Positions 1 to 7,901 of a DNA stretch of 21,062 bases are shown piece by piece. The position numbers were made by a program, and so were the translations under genes. Numbering within the stretch: position 1 is the stretch's first letter; each line of letters opens with the position of its first letter. The DNA is from a virus. The notes beneath the pieces were generated by a model. The model was given only the letters and a program-made list of their open reading frames with translations. It searched no databases and had not been told where the DNA came from. The stretch covers positions 1 through 21,062 of IMG/VR virus record IMGVR_UViG_3300028925_013600; one strand, written 5' to 3'.

Positions 1-45
1 TGTTAGGATCGATTTTCCTTAACTTTGGTAACTTAATTTGATTCA
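1..45 (-). CDS. Start of a gene running off the left edge (15 residues visible)
   Basis: An ATG at position 45 opens a minus-strand frame that stays open to the window edge and reads MNQIKLPKLRKIDPN. A purine-rich AAGGGG lies 5 nt upstream of the ATG, and a possible -10 box (TATATT, 66-71) lies farther upstream, so this is probably the 5' end of the next gene of the leftward array. Too little is visible for a family call. Confidence 0.45.
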
Positions 46-95
46 TAAAAACCCCTTATAACTTTAATATAAATATGCTTTTGCATGATTAAACA
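46..95 (-). promoter_or_regulatory. Possible promoter/leader for the left-edge gene
   Basis: The 43-nt gap between the stop of the small membrane protein and the next ATG holds a minus-strand TATATT (66-71) followed by AAAG, as in the promoter at 9409-9438. The -35 at the expected 18-bp distance (90-95, TGTTTA) does not match the TTAGG(T/A) found elsewhere. A short inverted repeat ATGC-N4-GCAT (75-86) lies in the spacer and could be an operator. Weak on its own. Confidence 0.3.
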
Positions 96-322
96 CCCTG
101 TAATGCCTTCTTTTTTTGATTAATTATCCCATAAATATTTATGGAAATGATTATCAAACTCAATACCAAATGACTAAAATTGTCTATGAAAAAATCATAT
201 GTAATCCATCCAATATCTCCTACTATCCATGTGACCATTGCCCATGTAAAATTGCTTCTAGCATTTAGTATAAATCCTATCAATACTAATACTGTACTTG
301 TCCACCCTAAAACTTCTATCAT
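89..322 (-). CDS. Small three-helix integral membrane protein (77 aa)
   Basis: The 77-residue protein is mostly hydrophobic, with likely membrane helices at about residues 3-21, 26-44 and 49-68, and ends in a lysine-rich tail (QKKK near residues 69-72), probably cytoplasmic. Its size and Gly/Trp-rich helices (LGWTS, IGFILNARS, IGWITYDF) recall small three-helix transporter-like families (SemiSWEET, PnuC, YgjV), but this is a resemblance of pattern only and no substrate can be inferred. The ATG overlaps the stop of the SLOG gene as ATGA, so the two are translationally coupled. It is the last complete gene of the group led by the promoter at 1658-1687. Confidence 0.75.
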   Translation of the reverse strand: MIEVLGWTSTVLVLIGFILNARSNFTWAMVTWIVGDIGWITYDFFIDNFSHLVLSLIIISINIYGIINQKKKALQGV

Positions 323-720
323 GTTACTATTGTTACTGGTTTATTTAATTTCTTTGCTTGTTTTACTGCACTCATTGACCCATCTGCAGACACTCCATTT
401 GCTATAAATGCCATCATGACATCACAATCTCTAGCTATTAACATATTCCTATGATGGAATTGGGATACATGGTATGGCTTTTCATAATATGGTTTGGACA
501 TAGCTGAGTGTAAATTTTTAATTGTATGTGCCGGGTTGAATTCTCTATACCTAATTCCAAACTCTAGAGCATACTTCCTTGCATACAAGTCCGCGCCATT
601 CTTAGCGCCTCCTGATATAATGATAAGTTCATCTCCAAATTTCTGCTTTAATTGGAATAGCGTATCTTTAATCTTACGTATGTTCTCATATCCCCTACTA
701 CCTATTATTGCTACTTTCAT
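319..720 (-). CDS. SLOG-superfamily protein (DUF2493/YspA-like)
   Basis: A 133-residue Rossmann-like protein. The N-terminal strand and glycine loop IIGSRGY (residues 5-11) and the second loop SGGAKNGAD (36-44) are the hallmark nucleotide-binding motifs of the SLOG fold (DprA/LOG/YspA group), followed by a conserved RN pair at 91-92 and a strand with D98, D100 and MMAF. Single-domain members of this size occur widely in phages. Proposed roles are binding nucleotides or nucleotide-derived ligands; no reaction is established for this subgroup. It is coupled by ATGA overlaps both to the upstream Fe-S nuclease gene and to the downstream membrane protein, so the three are probably one transcript. 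The fold assignment is firm, the function unknown. Confidence 0.85.
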   Translation of the reverse strand: MKVAIIGSRGYENIRKIKDTLFQLKQKFGDELIIISGGAKNGADLYARKYALEFGIRYREFNPAHTIKNLHSAMSKPYYEKPYHVSQFHHRNMLIARDCDVMMAFIANGVSADGSMSAVKQAKKLNKPVTIVT

Positions 721-1652
721 ACTTTAATTCTATCCATTCTAGGACACAGGTCTGGCTTGTCTCTAAATTCACACCATTTGCAATGCTTATTATTCTTACC
801 TGCAATTGCCGGATACTTCCTATCTAAATTAAATGTACCATCTTTATGAAATGCGGAATCAACAAAGCCTTTAATCTCCGTTGCTAATTTATTTCTGGTT
901 GGCTTACCGCTGGCAGGTGCAAAATCTGTTATACGTTTTTGTGGAAACATTGCTCCTTCAATTAACTTACGTTTAACAATCATATACTTAACATCGATAT
1001 TTTCTACATCATATCCATATTGTTCTGCAAAGTATTTTTTATATAATACCAACTGAGATGTCTTTGTCTTATCAGCCTTTTGATATTTATTCCAGCCCAT
1101 TGTACTAGTTTTAATATCAATGATTGTTATTTTATTATTACGTTTATCTCTAATAACAATATCTAAGTAACCTAACATCATTACTTTATCATTCGTTTCA
1201 TTAACTGGATGATAAATTGGAACCTCTATGCCAATTAATTCTTCATTTCTACTAGAAAAGTATTGACCACGCTTTTTCTTGAACCAATCAAGTATTGCAA
1301 CGCCGTCCTCATAAAACTCTCCTAGTTCAAATTTGTTGGAAAAATGGTTCCCCATCTTATCAACAGCCTCTTTATACAATGTAAACATCTGATCTTTAAG
1401 ATACTTATTAATGTCAATTTCATCTGCCTTTTTAACAGATTCATTAAACATCACTGTTAAATAATTTTGCAATGTTTCATGGAAGGCTGTACCAAATATG
1501 GTATGAATTGATTGGCTAAATGTCCTCAATCCCTTTGCATATGCCAACTCCCAATGCTTTGGGCAGCTAGAATACATAGAAAATTGAGAATAGGAGATCT
1601 TTCGTTCGTCTGGCAACGGCTCTCTAATACTATACTTTAAAAATTTATTCAT
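717..1652 (-). CDS. PD-(D/E)XK nuclease with Fe-S cysteine motif (RecB/Cas4-like)
   Basis: A 311-residue single-domain nuclease of the RecB/Cas4/AddB-C type. Visible catalytic elements are H58 in GTAFHE, an acidic strand with D164 (GYLDIV), the core D179-x-K181 in IIDIKT, and the QxxxY helix (Q200, Y204). Four cysteines are placed as in 4Fe-4S nucleases: one near the N-terminus (C30, in SSCPKHW) and three at the C-terminus (C291, C294, C303). By family it should be a Mg-dependent exo/endonuclease acting on DNA ends or single strands, in recombination, host DNA degradation or replication fork processing. Its -10 box lies only 5 nt upstream of the ATG, so the message may be leaderless. It heads a three-gene unit with the SLOG and membrane proteins. 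Confidence 0.9.
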   Translation of the reverse strand: MNKFLKYSIREPLPDERKISYSQFSMYSSCPKHWELAYAKGLRTFSQSIHTIFGTAFHETLQNYLTVMFNESVKKADEIDINKYLKDQMFTLYKEAVDKMGNHFSNKFELGEFYEDGVAILDWFKKKRGQYFSSRNEELIGIEVPIYHPVNETNDKVMMLGYLDIVIRDKRNNKITIIDIKTSTMGWNKYQKADKTKTSQLVLYKKYFAEQYGYDVENIDVKYMIVKRKLIEGAMFPQKRITDFAPASGKPTRNKLATEIKGFVDSAFHKDGTFNLDRKYPAIAGKNNKHCKWCEFRDKPDLCPRMDRIKV

Positions 1653-1657
1653 ATATA

Positions 1658-1687
1658 AATATAAGGAATATTATCCGTACGTCCTAA
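1658..1687 (-). promoter_or_regulatory. Promoter, TTAGGA-N18-TATATT
   Basis: Read on the minus strand, TTAGGA (1682-1687) and TATATT (1658-1663) are separated by exactly 18 nt in the 35-nt gap before the Fe-S nuclease gene. The same layout recurs at 9409, 15860, 17049 and 20654. The -10 ends 5 nt before the ATG at 1652, so transcription would start at or next to the start codon. Confidence 0.75.
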
Positions 1688-2080
1688 TTATTTGCCCCAA
1701 ACTTTACTGGAAACTAATTGAGCAATTATGCCATATACTGATAGGTCTTGGAATGTGTCTATTTCAGATTCTCCCACTTCATCGTTATGGCCTAATATAA
1801 TTAACTGCTTTAGTCGTTGAACTTTGTCATTCACTCTAAACCATAAGCCAGTCAATGACAATTTTACATCTTCTGAAGTTGTTAAATTAGTACCGACTGA
1901 TATATTGCTTGGGCCATAATTCTTTTGTTTCTTACAGAACAGGATATACTGGTCTGCCATAATCTCTTTAAACATTTTACATGTTTCTGGGTAGTTAGCC
2001 TCACAGTAATCTACAGCTTCATTACCAGTTGATGTCTTTTCTATAAAATCTACTCTTGGCCTGTCTTTAATTGTTCTCAT
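1688..2080 (-). CDS. Nucleotide modification associated domain 1 protein (DUF1599-like)
   Basis: A 130-residue, mostly helical protein. It carries the features I associate with DUF1599/Nmad1: a YGPSNIS segment (55-61) after a helix with Lys/Gln, an RVNDKVQRLKQL helix (82-93), and an acidic C-terminal helix ESEIDTFQDLSVYG (104-117) that resembles metal-binding helices of all-alpha NTP pyrophosphatases. The family was named for its occurrence near DNA base-modification genes in phages, and a role in processing nucleotides is plausible but not shown. It is the last gene of the sliding clamp/GroEL run, 4 nt after the clamp-loader small subunit gene, and shares the window with DpdA, FolE, QueD and QueE, which fits that association. 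Confidence 0.75.
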   Translation of the reverse strand: MRTIKDRPRVDFIEKTSTGNEAVDYCEANYPETCKMFKEIMADQYILFCKKQKNYGPSNISVGTNLTTSEDVKLSLTGLWFRVNDKVQRLKQLIILGHNDEVGESEIDTFQDLSVYGIIAQLVSSKVWGK

Positions 2081-2084
2081 ATAA

Positions 2085-2519
2085 CTATTTTTTTAATAAT
2101 GATTTTGCTTCTTTTTCTGTCTTGCCATACTTCTTTAACATAGAAATGATCTCGCCCTTATCTAAGAGTCCGATATATTCTTCTGCTTCAGATTTGGCTA
2201 CTTCATAATGACCTGCTATAAATTTAACAAGGTCTTTATTATACTTGCCAGCCTTCTTCCCCTTTATATACTTGTTAAAGGTTTTCTGTTTTGGCAAGAA
2301 ATCAAAATATAATTGATATACATGTTTCTTACTCAACGGACCTATTGTATATTGTTGAAACATATCTACTATCTCTATATAATCAGGGTTCATTGATAAC
2401 CATCTATTTATCAAATATGGAGAGAAAGACTTTTGGGACGCCTCATCTAACGTTTCCCAAGGAGTCTTCTTCCATGTTATATTACCTAAATGATCAAATA
2501 TTGTAGCTGTCTTCTTCAT
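2085..2519 (-). CDS. Clamp-loader small subunit (T4 gp62-like)
   Basis: A 144-residue protein resembling the compact form of the T4 gp62 family (clamp-loader A subunit). It lacks an ATPase motif, as expected for this subunit. Recognisable parts are the N-terminal TPWETLDEASQKSFSPY block, the INRWLSMNPDYIEI helix (37-50), and the central LPKQKTFNKYIKGKK basic segment followed by a helical, lysine-rich tail. With four copies of the gp44-like ATPase it would form the loader that opens the sliding clamp onto primed DNA. It is separated from the ATPase gene by GroEL and the zinc-ribbon gene, whereas in T4 genes 45, 44 and 62 are adjacent. There is no obvious SD, and the ATG is 1 nt from the groEL stop, suggesting coupling. 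It is shorter than T4 gp62 (about 187 aa). Confidence 0.8.
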   Translation of the reverse strand: MKKTATIFDHLGNITWKKTPWETLDEASQKSFSPYLINRWLSMNPDYIEIVDMFQQYTIGPLSKKHVYQLYFDFLPKQKTFNKYIKGKKAGKYNKDLVKFIAGHYEVAKSEAEEYIGLLDKGEIISMLKKYGKTEKEAKSLLKK

Positions 2520-2520
2520 A

Positions 2521-4137
2521 TTACATCATTGGCATTTGTGGCGGCGCAGGTTCTTCTTTTGGAATATCTGTAATTACACATTCTGTAGTTAACATTGTAC
2601 CGGCGACTGATGCTGCTTTTTCAAGAGCGATCCTCGTTACCTTAACTGGGTCGACAATTCCTGCATCGACCATATCTTCTAAGATTGTCTCTGTCCGGAC
2701 ATCATATCCAGATCTTGTACCATCTCCGATAGTTACTATCTTATTCCATACCACCTCAGCATTGAGTCCAGCATTTTCCAGAATCGCGTTGAATGGAGCT
2801 TTACAAGCTTTAACCACAATATCTCTTCCCAATATTTGATCTTCGTTTTCATATATATCATCTTCAAAATGTTGATATCCTCTTAATATAGTACCTCCTC
2901 CAGCTATAATTCCTTCTTCTACAGCTGCTTTAGTTGCATTAAGTGCATCATCTAATCTATCTTTCTTTTCTTTCATCTCAATTTCAGATGCGGCGCCTAT
3001 TCTAATTACTGCAACCCCTCCTGATAATTTGGCTAATCTTTCTTGTAACTTTTCTTTTTCATACTCTGAATCTGTAGATTCCATCTGGGATGCGATATTA
3101 TTAATACGTTCTTGTACTAACTCCGATTCACCAAATCCATTAACAATTGTAGTATGGTCCTTTGTAATTGTAACCTTTTCTGCAGTTCCTAGATGTTCTA
3201 ATGTTGCATCTTCTAATGACAATCCTACCTTATCATTAATAACAGTTGCTCCAATTAATACGGCCAAATCTTCTAAGTGCTCAATTCGTTTAGCGCCGAA
3301 CCCAGGTGCCTTTACTGTTGCAACTTTCAATGTACCTCTAACTTTATTAACTACCAAAGTAGATAATGCCTCTCCCTCAACATCTTCAGCAATAATTAAC
3401 ATAGGCCTATCCATTTGCATAGACTGTTCTAATAAAGGTAATATATCTTTCATATTAGAAATTTTCTTATCATATAATAAGATAAATGGGCTATCTAATT
3501 CTACCGTCATTTTCTCAGCATTAGTTACAAAATATGGAGATGCAAATCCTCTGTCAAATCGCATACCTTCTACCACATCTAACTCGGTCTCTGATGTCTT
3601 GCCTTCTTCAACGGTAATTACTCCATTTTGTCCTACTTTGTCCATTGCCTCTGCAATCATTGCGCCTATAGAAGAATCATTATTAGATGATATAGTCCCT
3701 ACTTGAGCAATTTCATCATTTCCACTAACCGGTCTAGACTCATCCTTAAGATATTGTACAACGGCCGTGACTGTTTTGTCAATGCCTCGTTTCAATTCAA
3801 TTGGATTGGCTCCGTTTGCAATTTTCTTAAATCCTTCTTTAAGAATCGCATGTGCTAGCACAGTTGCTGTAGATGTTCCATCGCCAGCCTCGTCATTTGT
3901 TTTCGACGCTGCTTCTTTAACCATCTGTGCTCCGGCGTTTTGAATTGGGTCTTCTAATTCAATTACTTTAGCAACGGTTACGCCATCTTTTGTGACAGAC
4001 GGTCCTCCGAATGATTTTTCTATTACCACTGTTCTGCCTTTCGGCCCCAATGTTGATTTAACAGCATTTGTTAATTGCTCAACACCGTTTAATAACTCTA
4101 CGCGGGCTTCGTGCCCAAATATTAATTTTTTTGCCAT
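2521..4137 (-). CDS. groEL: Phage-encoded chaperonin GroEL (Hsp60), full length
   Basis: A 538-residue group I chaperonin, close to the usual 540-550. The equatorial ATP site is intact: [17 protein letters not shown] at the N-terminus, ITKDG-type loop (VTKDGVTV), GDGTST with the catalytic Asp of the E. coli D87 position, and the hinge [12 protein letters not shown] with the Asp of [13 protein letters not shown]. The apical domain is present in full. The C-terminus ends in PPQMPMM and lacks the GGM repeat tail of many bacterial GroELs. It should form the ATP-driven folding chamber, here used for phage or host proteins. It lies inside the replication cluster between the zinc-ribbon gene (3 nt upstream) and the clamp-loader small subunit (1 nt downstream), not next to groES, which is 10 kb away. 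Base composition is like its neighbours, so any acquisition is old. Confidence 0.97.
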   Translation of the reverse strand: MAKKLIFGHEARVELLNGVEQLTNAVKSTLGPKGRTVVIEKSFGGPSVTKDGVTVAKVIELEDPIQNAGAQMVKEAASKTNDEAGDGTSTATVLAHAILKEGFKKIANGANPIELKRGIDKTVTAVVQYLKDESRPVSGNDEIAQVGTISSNNDSSIGAMIAEAMDKVGQNGVITVEEGKTSETELDVVEGMRFDRGFASPYFVTNAEKMTVELDSPFILLYDKKISNMKDILPLLEQSMQMDRPMLIIAEDVEGEALSTLVVNKVRGTLKVATVKAPGFGAKRIEHLEDLAVLIGATVINDKVGLSLEDATLEHLGTAEKVTITKDHTTIVNGFGESELVQERINNIASQMESTDSEYEKEKLQERLAKLSGGVAVIRIGAASEIEMKEKKDRLDDALNATKAAVEEGIIAGGGTILRGYQHFEDDIYENEDQILGRDIVVKACKAPFNAILENAGLNAEVVWNKIVTIGDGTRSGYDVRTETILEDMVDAGIVDPVKVTRIALEKAASVAGTMLTTECVITDIPKEEPAPPQMPMM

Positions 4138-4140
4138 AAC

Positions 4141-4401
4141 TTATTTACTTTCAATTGGTCTAAATTCTTCATTTAAAAATCCACAGTCATCACATCTAAA
4201 TGTTGGGACTGGGACAATTTGTTCTTTGCCACTTGGCGATATTAATGCTGATACTCTCTTAAATGCATTCACTTGTCTGAAATATTTACATTCGCAGCTC
4301 TCACATGTGATGTCCTTAAGGTCACCAGGCTTGATATTAATTGGTGGTGGCTTCTGCCCAGGCATGCCCACTACCTTTCCTTTATTACTCATTTTTTTCA
4401 T
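4141..4401 (-). CDS. Small zinc-ribbon protein (86 aa)
   Basis: Two CxxC knuckles, one in TCESCECK and one in RCDDCGF, about 33 residues apart, indicate a zinc ribbon preceded by a basic, proline-rich N-terminal tail (residues about 1-25). I do not recognise a defined family. Such proteins in phage replication clusters could bind nucleic acid or RNA polymerase, but that is inference. Start: ATG at 4401 with AGGA 6 nt upstream (4408-4411); the codon just before it is TTG and is less likely to be used, and another ATG lies at 4392. The gene is 10 nt downstream of the clamp-loader ATPase stop and 3 nt upstream of groEL, so it is probably co-translated with both. Confidence 0.75.
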   Translation of the reverse strand: MKKMSNKGKVVGMPGQKPPPINIKPGDLKDITCESCECKYFRQVNAFKRVSALISPSGKEQIVPVPTFRCDDCGFLNEEFRPIESK

Positions 4402-4411
4402 CAATCTTCCT

Positions 4412-5338
4412 TTATTTTAATTCGTTTAACATTTTTACAATGGTCGACATAATATGCAACTCTTTATCTACTGCAAATGAATCTTGATATTGCGATTCAG
4501 CTAAAATTAATATTATGCCGGCGATGTGTCCTTGCGCATAAGTATCTATCTCCTCAAACAGATATTTATGTAAGGCTGAGAAATCTTTTACTTTGCTATC
4601 ATTGATCAACTGCCTAATTTCTTTGAATGCAGTTTTCTTATCTGCCTTTAATAAGATGTCAGTCAGCTTAGTCATATAATTTGCTTGTATAACACTAGTC
4701 GCATCTACTTTTAATACTCCATCAATTACCTGCCGTTGACAGCCGTTTAATATCCTTCTTATATCAGGGTAGCCGGCGTTTATAATTGTAACAAGGTCCT
4801 TATTATCATATGACACTTGTAGATCATCTAGTATTGTTACTATCCTCTTAGCAACCTCCTTTTTATTAGGAGGAGTTATTCCAAATACTTGACATCTAGA
4901 TTGTATAGGGTCGATAATCTTTTCAACATAATTACATGTCAATATAAATCTAGTTGTTCTAGAGAATGTTTCCATTAGATTTCTTAATGCGGCTTGACCA
5001 TTCGGGGTCATATAATCTGCCTCATCTAATATAACAATCTTCCATTTCTTAAATCCAACAGTACTAGCATAACTCTTAATCTTGGTCCGGACGGTATCGA
5101 TATTATTCTCATCTGATGCATTTATGTACATTATATCTGCATCTACATTATTGGCAATAATTTTTGCTAATGTAGTTTTACCTGTACCTGCTCCGCCGTA
5201 GAACAATAAATGAGGGACGTCGCCGGATTCGATATATAATTTAACTTTATCTATGATATGTTCATTTCCGACATATCCATCTAATGTTGCTGGGCGGAAC
5301 TTTTCTACCCATAAAGTGTGTTCTTGATTTCCAAACAT
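4412..5338 (-). CDS. Clamp-loader large subunit, AAA+ ATPase (T4 gp44/RFC-like)
   Basis: A 308-residue AAA+ protein of the RFC small-subunit/gp44 group. Counting from the ATG at 5338: WVEKFRPATLDGYVG at the N-terminus, Walker A GGAGTGKT at 48-55, Walker B LDEAD at 104-108, a sensor 1 strand (ILTCNYVEKI), the SRC arginine-finger motif at 147-149, and a helical collar domain. With the gp62-like subunit it loads the sliding clamp using ATP. Start choice: the frame extends to a GTG at 5365, but the ATG at 5338 has AGGAA 6 nt upstream, lies 1 nt after the dUTPase stop and begins just before the conserved WVEKFRP block, so the longer form is unlikely. Confidence 0.95.
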   Translation of the reverse strand: MFGNQEHTLWVEKFRPATLDGYVGNEHIIDKVKLYIESGDVPHLLFYGGAGTGKTTLAKIIANNVDADIMYINASDENNIDTVRTKIKSYASTVGFKKWKIVILDEADYMTPNGQAALRNLMETFSRTTRFILTCNYVEKIIDPIQSRCQVFGITPPNKKEVAKRIVTILDDLQVSYDNKDLVTIINAGYPDIRRILNGCQRQVIDGVLKVDATSVIQANYMTKLTDILLKADKKTAFKEIRQLINDSKVKDFSALHKYLFEEIDTYAQGHIAGIILILAESQYQDSFAVDKELHIMSTIVKMLNELK

Positions 5339-5339
5339 A

Positions 5340-5777
5340 TTAATTTCCTGTTGATCCATATCCACCTTCGCCTCTCTCAGAAGATGCTAATTCATCTGAT
5401 TCCATCATTTCGATTTGCGGGTATGGCATTATTACTAATTGACCGACTCTATCTCCATCTTGAAATCTTTTAAGTTTTGCAAAGAATGAATGTTTATCAA
5501 ACTTATACCTAAAAGATATTTCTCCTCGATAACCAGAATCAACAACACCAACACAATTGGCTAATCTTAAATCTGTTTTAGATGTAGATGATCTAGGAAA
5601 TAAAAGACCTACATGTCCCTCCGGAACTTCTAATGCTATCCCCGTAAAATATTCGATATAATTATCTTCTGCATCTATTCTATGTCCAATGGCGGTCATA
5701 TCTAATCCTGCATCGCCTGGCTTTGCATACCTCGGAGTGACCGCTTTATCAACTAATTTTTTAAATTTAACTTTCAT
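5340..5777 (-). CDS. dut: dUTP diphosphatase (trimeric dUTPase)
   Basis: A 145-residue protein of usual trimeric-dUTPase length with all five family motifs: I PGDAGLDM (20-27), II PRSSTSK (61-67), III GVVDSGYRGE (77-86, with catalytic D80 and base-stacking Y83), IV RFQDGDRVGQLVI (104-116) and V RGEGGYGSTG (135-144). It hydrolyses dUTP to dUMP and pyrophosphate, keeping uracil out of phage DNA and supplying dUMP for thymidylate. It lies directly upstream of the clamp-loader ATPase and downstream of a 53-residue ORF. No sign of damage. Confidence 0.96.
   Translation of the reverse strand: MKVKFKKLVDKAVTPRYAKPGDAGLDMTAIGHRIDAEDNYIEYFTGIALEVPEGHVGLLFPRSSTSKTDLRLANCVGVVDSGYRGEISFRYKFDKHSFFAKLKRFQDGDRVGQLVIMPYPQIEMMESDELASSERGEGGYGSTGN
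5345..5349 (-). promoter_or_regulatory. Ribosome binding site deciding the clamp-loader start
   Basis: AGGAA on the minus strand, 6 nt upstream of the ATG at 5338, embedded in the last codons of the dUTPase gene. It supports a start at 5338 rather than the upstream in-frame GTG (5365) or ATG (5359). Confidence 0.7.
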
Positions 5778-5780
5778 ATT

Positions 5781-5942
5781 TTATTTTATTATATCCTTTC
5801 CTAATATTAAAGGAGACGCATCTTTATGTTTAAGTACACGATAACATTTACCAGACTCGAAAATCATTAGTGGCTTGTCTTTATACGTTCTATAATGTTT
5901 ATAAACGTATTCTGTAACTAGTTGTATAATATTTTCGTTCAT
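5781..5942 (-). CDS. Small unknown protein (53 aa)
   Basis: An uninterrupted ATG-to-TAA frame of 53 codons fills the gap between the sliding clamp (its stop ends 1 nt upstream) and dUTPase (ATG 3 nt downstream). The protein begins MNENIIQLVTEYVY and has alternating basic and hydrophobic residues (YRTYKDKPLMIF, CYRVLKHK), consistent with a small alpha/beta fold. I do not recognise it. Support comes from the tight fit between neighbours in a genome where no other gap is this long without a gene, not from homology. No clear SD; coupling to the clamp stop is likely. Confidence 0.6.
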   Translation of the reverse strand: MNENIIQLVTEYVYKHYRTYKDKPLMIFESGKCYRVLKHKDASPLILGKDIIK

Positions 5943-5943
5943 A

Positions 5944-6660
5944 TTACGATGATTGTAGTTGTACCAAATAGTATGTTGATGTAAATGTCTTGCCTGTAAA
6001 TGATACTCTTGAAAGACCTGCTTCAGAAATTTCTATTTTACCGGTAGCGGCATCTTTATTTGCTTGAAGTATTTCTTTAAACAATGTAGATGAGAAGCAA
6101 ATAACGCCCATGTCCGTGCTGTCTGGCGCATCCATGTCAAATTTAATTCTATTAGTATTGATCGATGAATAATTCATAATCATTTCTACCTTTCCATTAG
6201 AACATTTAATTCCAAAGTTTTCTGATTCTGGCAATGCATTCTTTGCTTTGATAAATTTATTTCTAAATGCATCTGTGATATCAATCGATGTATTCCAGTC
6301 CGGCGTATTCTTAAGGTCCGGCACCTGTCTAATTACAGATAGATCTGCCAACATAAATGTCATATCAACATCCTTGTCATTGGCATTAAAACTAACTGCA
6401 GTCTTATCTACTGTATTTATATTAACGGTCAGGTCTTCGCCTACAGCTGTTAACATTTTTACCAATTGAGGTGTGGCATACACGCCTAATTCATTATTAC
6501 CTAGATCTAGGTTAGATGCATTAATATGGCCTATCACGTTCTGATCATCTGTGATGAATTCAGTTTGTAATGTGCCATCAGCTGCTATCCATTTCACTGA
6601 TGTGGTCGCGCCGGCGAGATGATACCGGCCGACGAAATTTAATAAGTCGCTTTTTTTCAT
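5944..6660 (-). CDS. Sliding clamp (T4 gp45-like processivity factor)
   Basis: A 238-residue protein similar in length to T4 gp45 (228). It has the clamp-like two-domain organisation: an N-terminal half with MKKSDLLNFVGRYH and repeated strand patterns, and a C-terminal half with the strand/helix block ICFSSTLFKEILQANKD and the terminal YYLVQLQ. It would form the trimeric ring that tethers the DNA polymerase and, in T4-type phages, also takes part in late transcription. The ATG overlaps the stop of the dpdA-like gene as ATGA, so the clamp is coupled to the DNA-modification gene upstream. Assigned from pattern and from context (clamp loader, polymerase); sequence conservation in this family is low. 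Confidence 0.88.
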   Translation of the reverse strand: MKKSDLLNFVGRYHLAGATTSVKWIAADGTLQTEFITDDQNVIGHINASNLDLGNNELGVYATPQLVKMLTAVGEDLTVNINTVDKTAVSFNANDKDVDMTFMLADLSVIRQVPDLKNTPDWNTSIDITDAFRNKFIKAKNALPESENFGIKCSNGKVEMIMNYSSINTNRIKFDMDAPDSTDMGVICFSSTLFKEILQANKDAATGKIEISEAGLSRVSFTGKTFTSTYYLVQLQSS

Positions 6661-7901
6661 TTTTCTACTTTTTCTTCAAAGAATTGATTAAATATATCCT
6701 TGTTAATTGTTGTAATACTCTGTCCTCCAAACCTCTGATAATATTGTTTATATTTTTCATAGGTAGTGATCGCCGCATCTGGATCTTCAAACATTTCATA
6801 TATACTTTTTAATACTGCAGCTAAATTATTTGGAACAACATATTGAGCAACTTCTCTATGAGCGGCTACTATCTTGTTCACTTCTTTTATTGTATGATCA
6901 AATACATGCACATTATGTAATACCATTCTAGGCACTGCCGATGAATTATAATCATTTAGCATATCCCATGTAAAATCTTTACAAGCTGGACAATCTAAAC
7001 TACATGGCACTAACTGATCAGGCGCATCTAATAGATCTAGTTTTGCTATATTACCGTCTTCATCTTTTGCTCCTTTTGGCATATATACATCTGTAAACGA
7101 TAATTTCTTAAAGTTATGTGAATGTAAATAAGTACCATATACCGGATATTGACCGGGTGAACTTGAATCAGTTGTTACTACAATCCTATTTCCATAATGT
7201 TTATTCAAACATTTTTGTATTGTTGATAAAATAAAGAAATCTGATATTTTTGAAATGCCTAGCAAATGCAGGTATTCTAAATTTACCTTTTCAAATTCTC
7301 TATTCTTTAACATTAATGCTAATGCCCACATGAAGTCTACTAACTTCTGCGGACCTCCAATTGCCCAACCTTGGAATTCAAAATGCTTAAATTTCTGATA
7401 CCACCAATCATACTCTTGCGGATTAGATCCTTGCAACATATTTAAGTATTTTGTTTTTCCTGTCTGGTTCTTTTCAAACCAAGCAAAATTATCAAAACTA
7501 ATATCTGCACATTCATAAAATCTATTTTCATAAACTGTCTTAGGTGGTATATCTAAATTAGCAGCAACATCTGAATTGGCTTCTAACCAATGGAATATCT
7601 TTTCACGTAAGTCATCACTATATTTTAATGCTCCGGTTGCTATCTGATATCCACCCGAGTCTCCAAATACTAATGAATCTTTACCTAATCCAAATTGATC
7701 ACGTATATCCATTTTCTTATAATAATGCCCTGCTGTTATTAGAAAATTCTTATGTCTAAATTCTTCTGGATAACTATCATCATAGAACCTACATGTAGTT
7801 CCATTTGTTAATTTTGTATCCTTAATCAACGACGACGCAAAGCCTCCGGCTGATAGAGACGGGAAGTAAATGAACTCTTTTTGTTTTTCTTTATTTTCCA
7901 T
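6657..7901 (-). CDS. dpdA: DpdA-like TGT-family protein (7-deazaguanine DNA transglycosylase)
   Basis: A 414-residue protein with the fold markers of tRNA-guanine transglycosylase: DSGGYQ (81-86, the substrate-recognition Asp), GWAIGG (178-183), a HLLGI strand (212-216), a candidate nucleophile D245 in TTDSSSPG, and a zinc site C300/C304/C307 with H329 or H332. The Cys spacing is C-x3-C-x2-C, not the C-x1-C-x2-C of bacterial TGT. It has no PUA-like RNA domain and the context is phage DNA replication, so it matches DpdA, which exchanges guanine for a 7-deazaguanine in DNA, rather than a tRNA enzyme. FolE, QueD and QueE in the same window supply the precursor pathway. It overlaps the glycosyltransferase by 11 nt and is coupled to the sliding clamp by ATGA. 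A tRNA-directed role cannot be fully excluded. Confidence 0.88.
   Translation of the reverse strand: MENKEKQKEFIYFPSLSAGGFASSLIKDTKLTNGTTCRFYDDSYPEEFRHKNFLITAGHYYKKMDIRDQFGLGKDSLVFGDSGGYQIATGALKYSDDLREKIFHWLEANSDVAANLDIPPKTVYENRFYECADISFDNFAWFEKNQTGKTKYLNMLQGSNPQEYDWWYQKFKHFEFQGWAIGGPQKLVDFMWALALMLKNREFEKVNLEYLHLLGISKISDFFILSTIQKCLNKHYGNRIVVTTDSSSPGQYPVYGTYLHSHNFKKLSFTDVYMPKGAKDEDGNIAKLDLLDAPDQLVPCSLDCPACKDFTWDMLNDYNSSAVPRMVLHNVHVFDHTIKEVNKIVAAHREVAQYVVPNNLAAVLKSIYEMFEDPDAAITTYEKYKQYYQRFGGQSITTINKDIFNQFFEEKVEK

Noticed and set aside
3029-3706. 225-codon open frame on the plus strand inside groEL
   Set aside because: It is antisense to a well-supported chaperonin gene, has no recognisable domain, and its Ser/Leu/Thr-rich composition is what the reverse complement of this AT-rich coding sequence would give.
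5340-5365. Longer clamp-loader ATPase starting at GTG 5365
   Set aside because: It would overlap the dUTPase by 26 nt and lacks an SD, whereas the ATG at 5338 has AGGAA 6 nt upstream.
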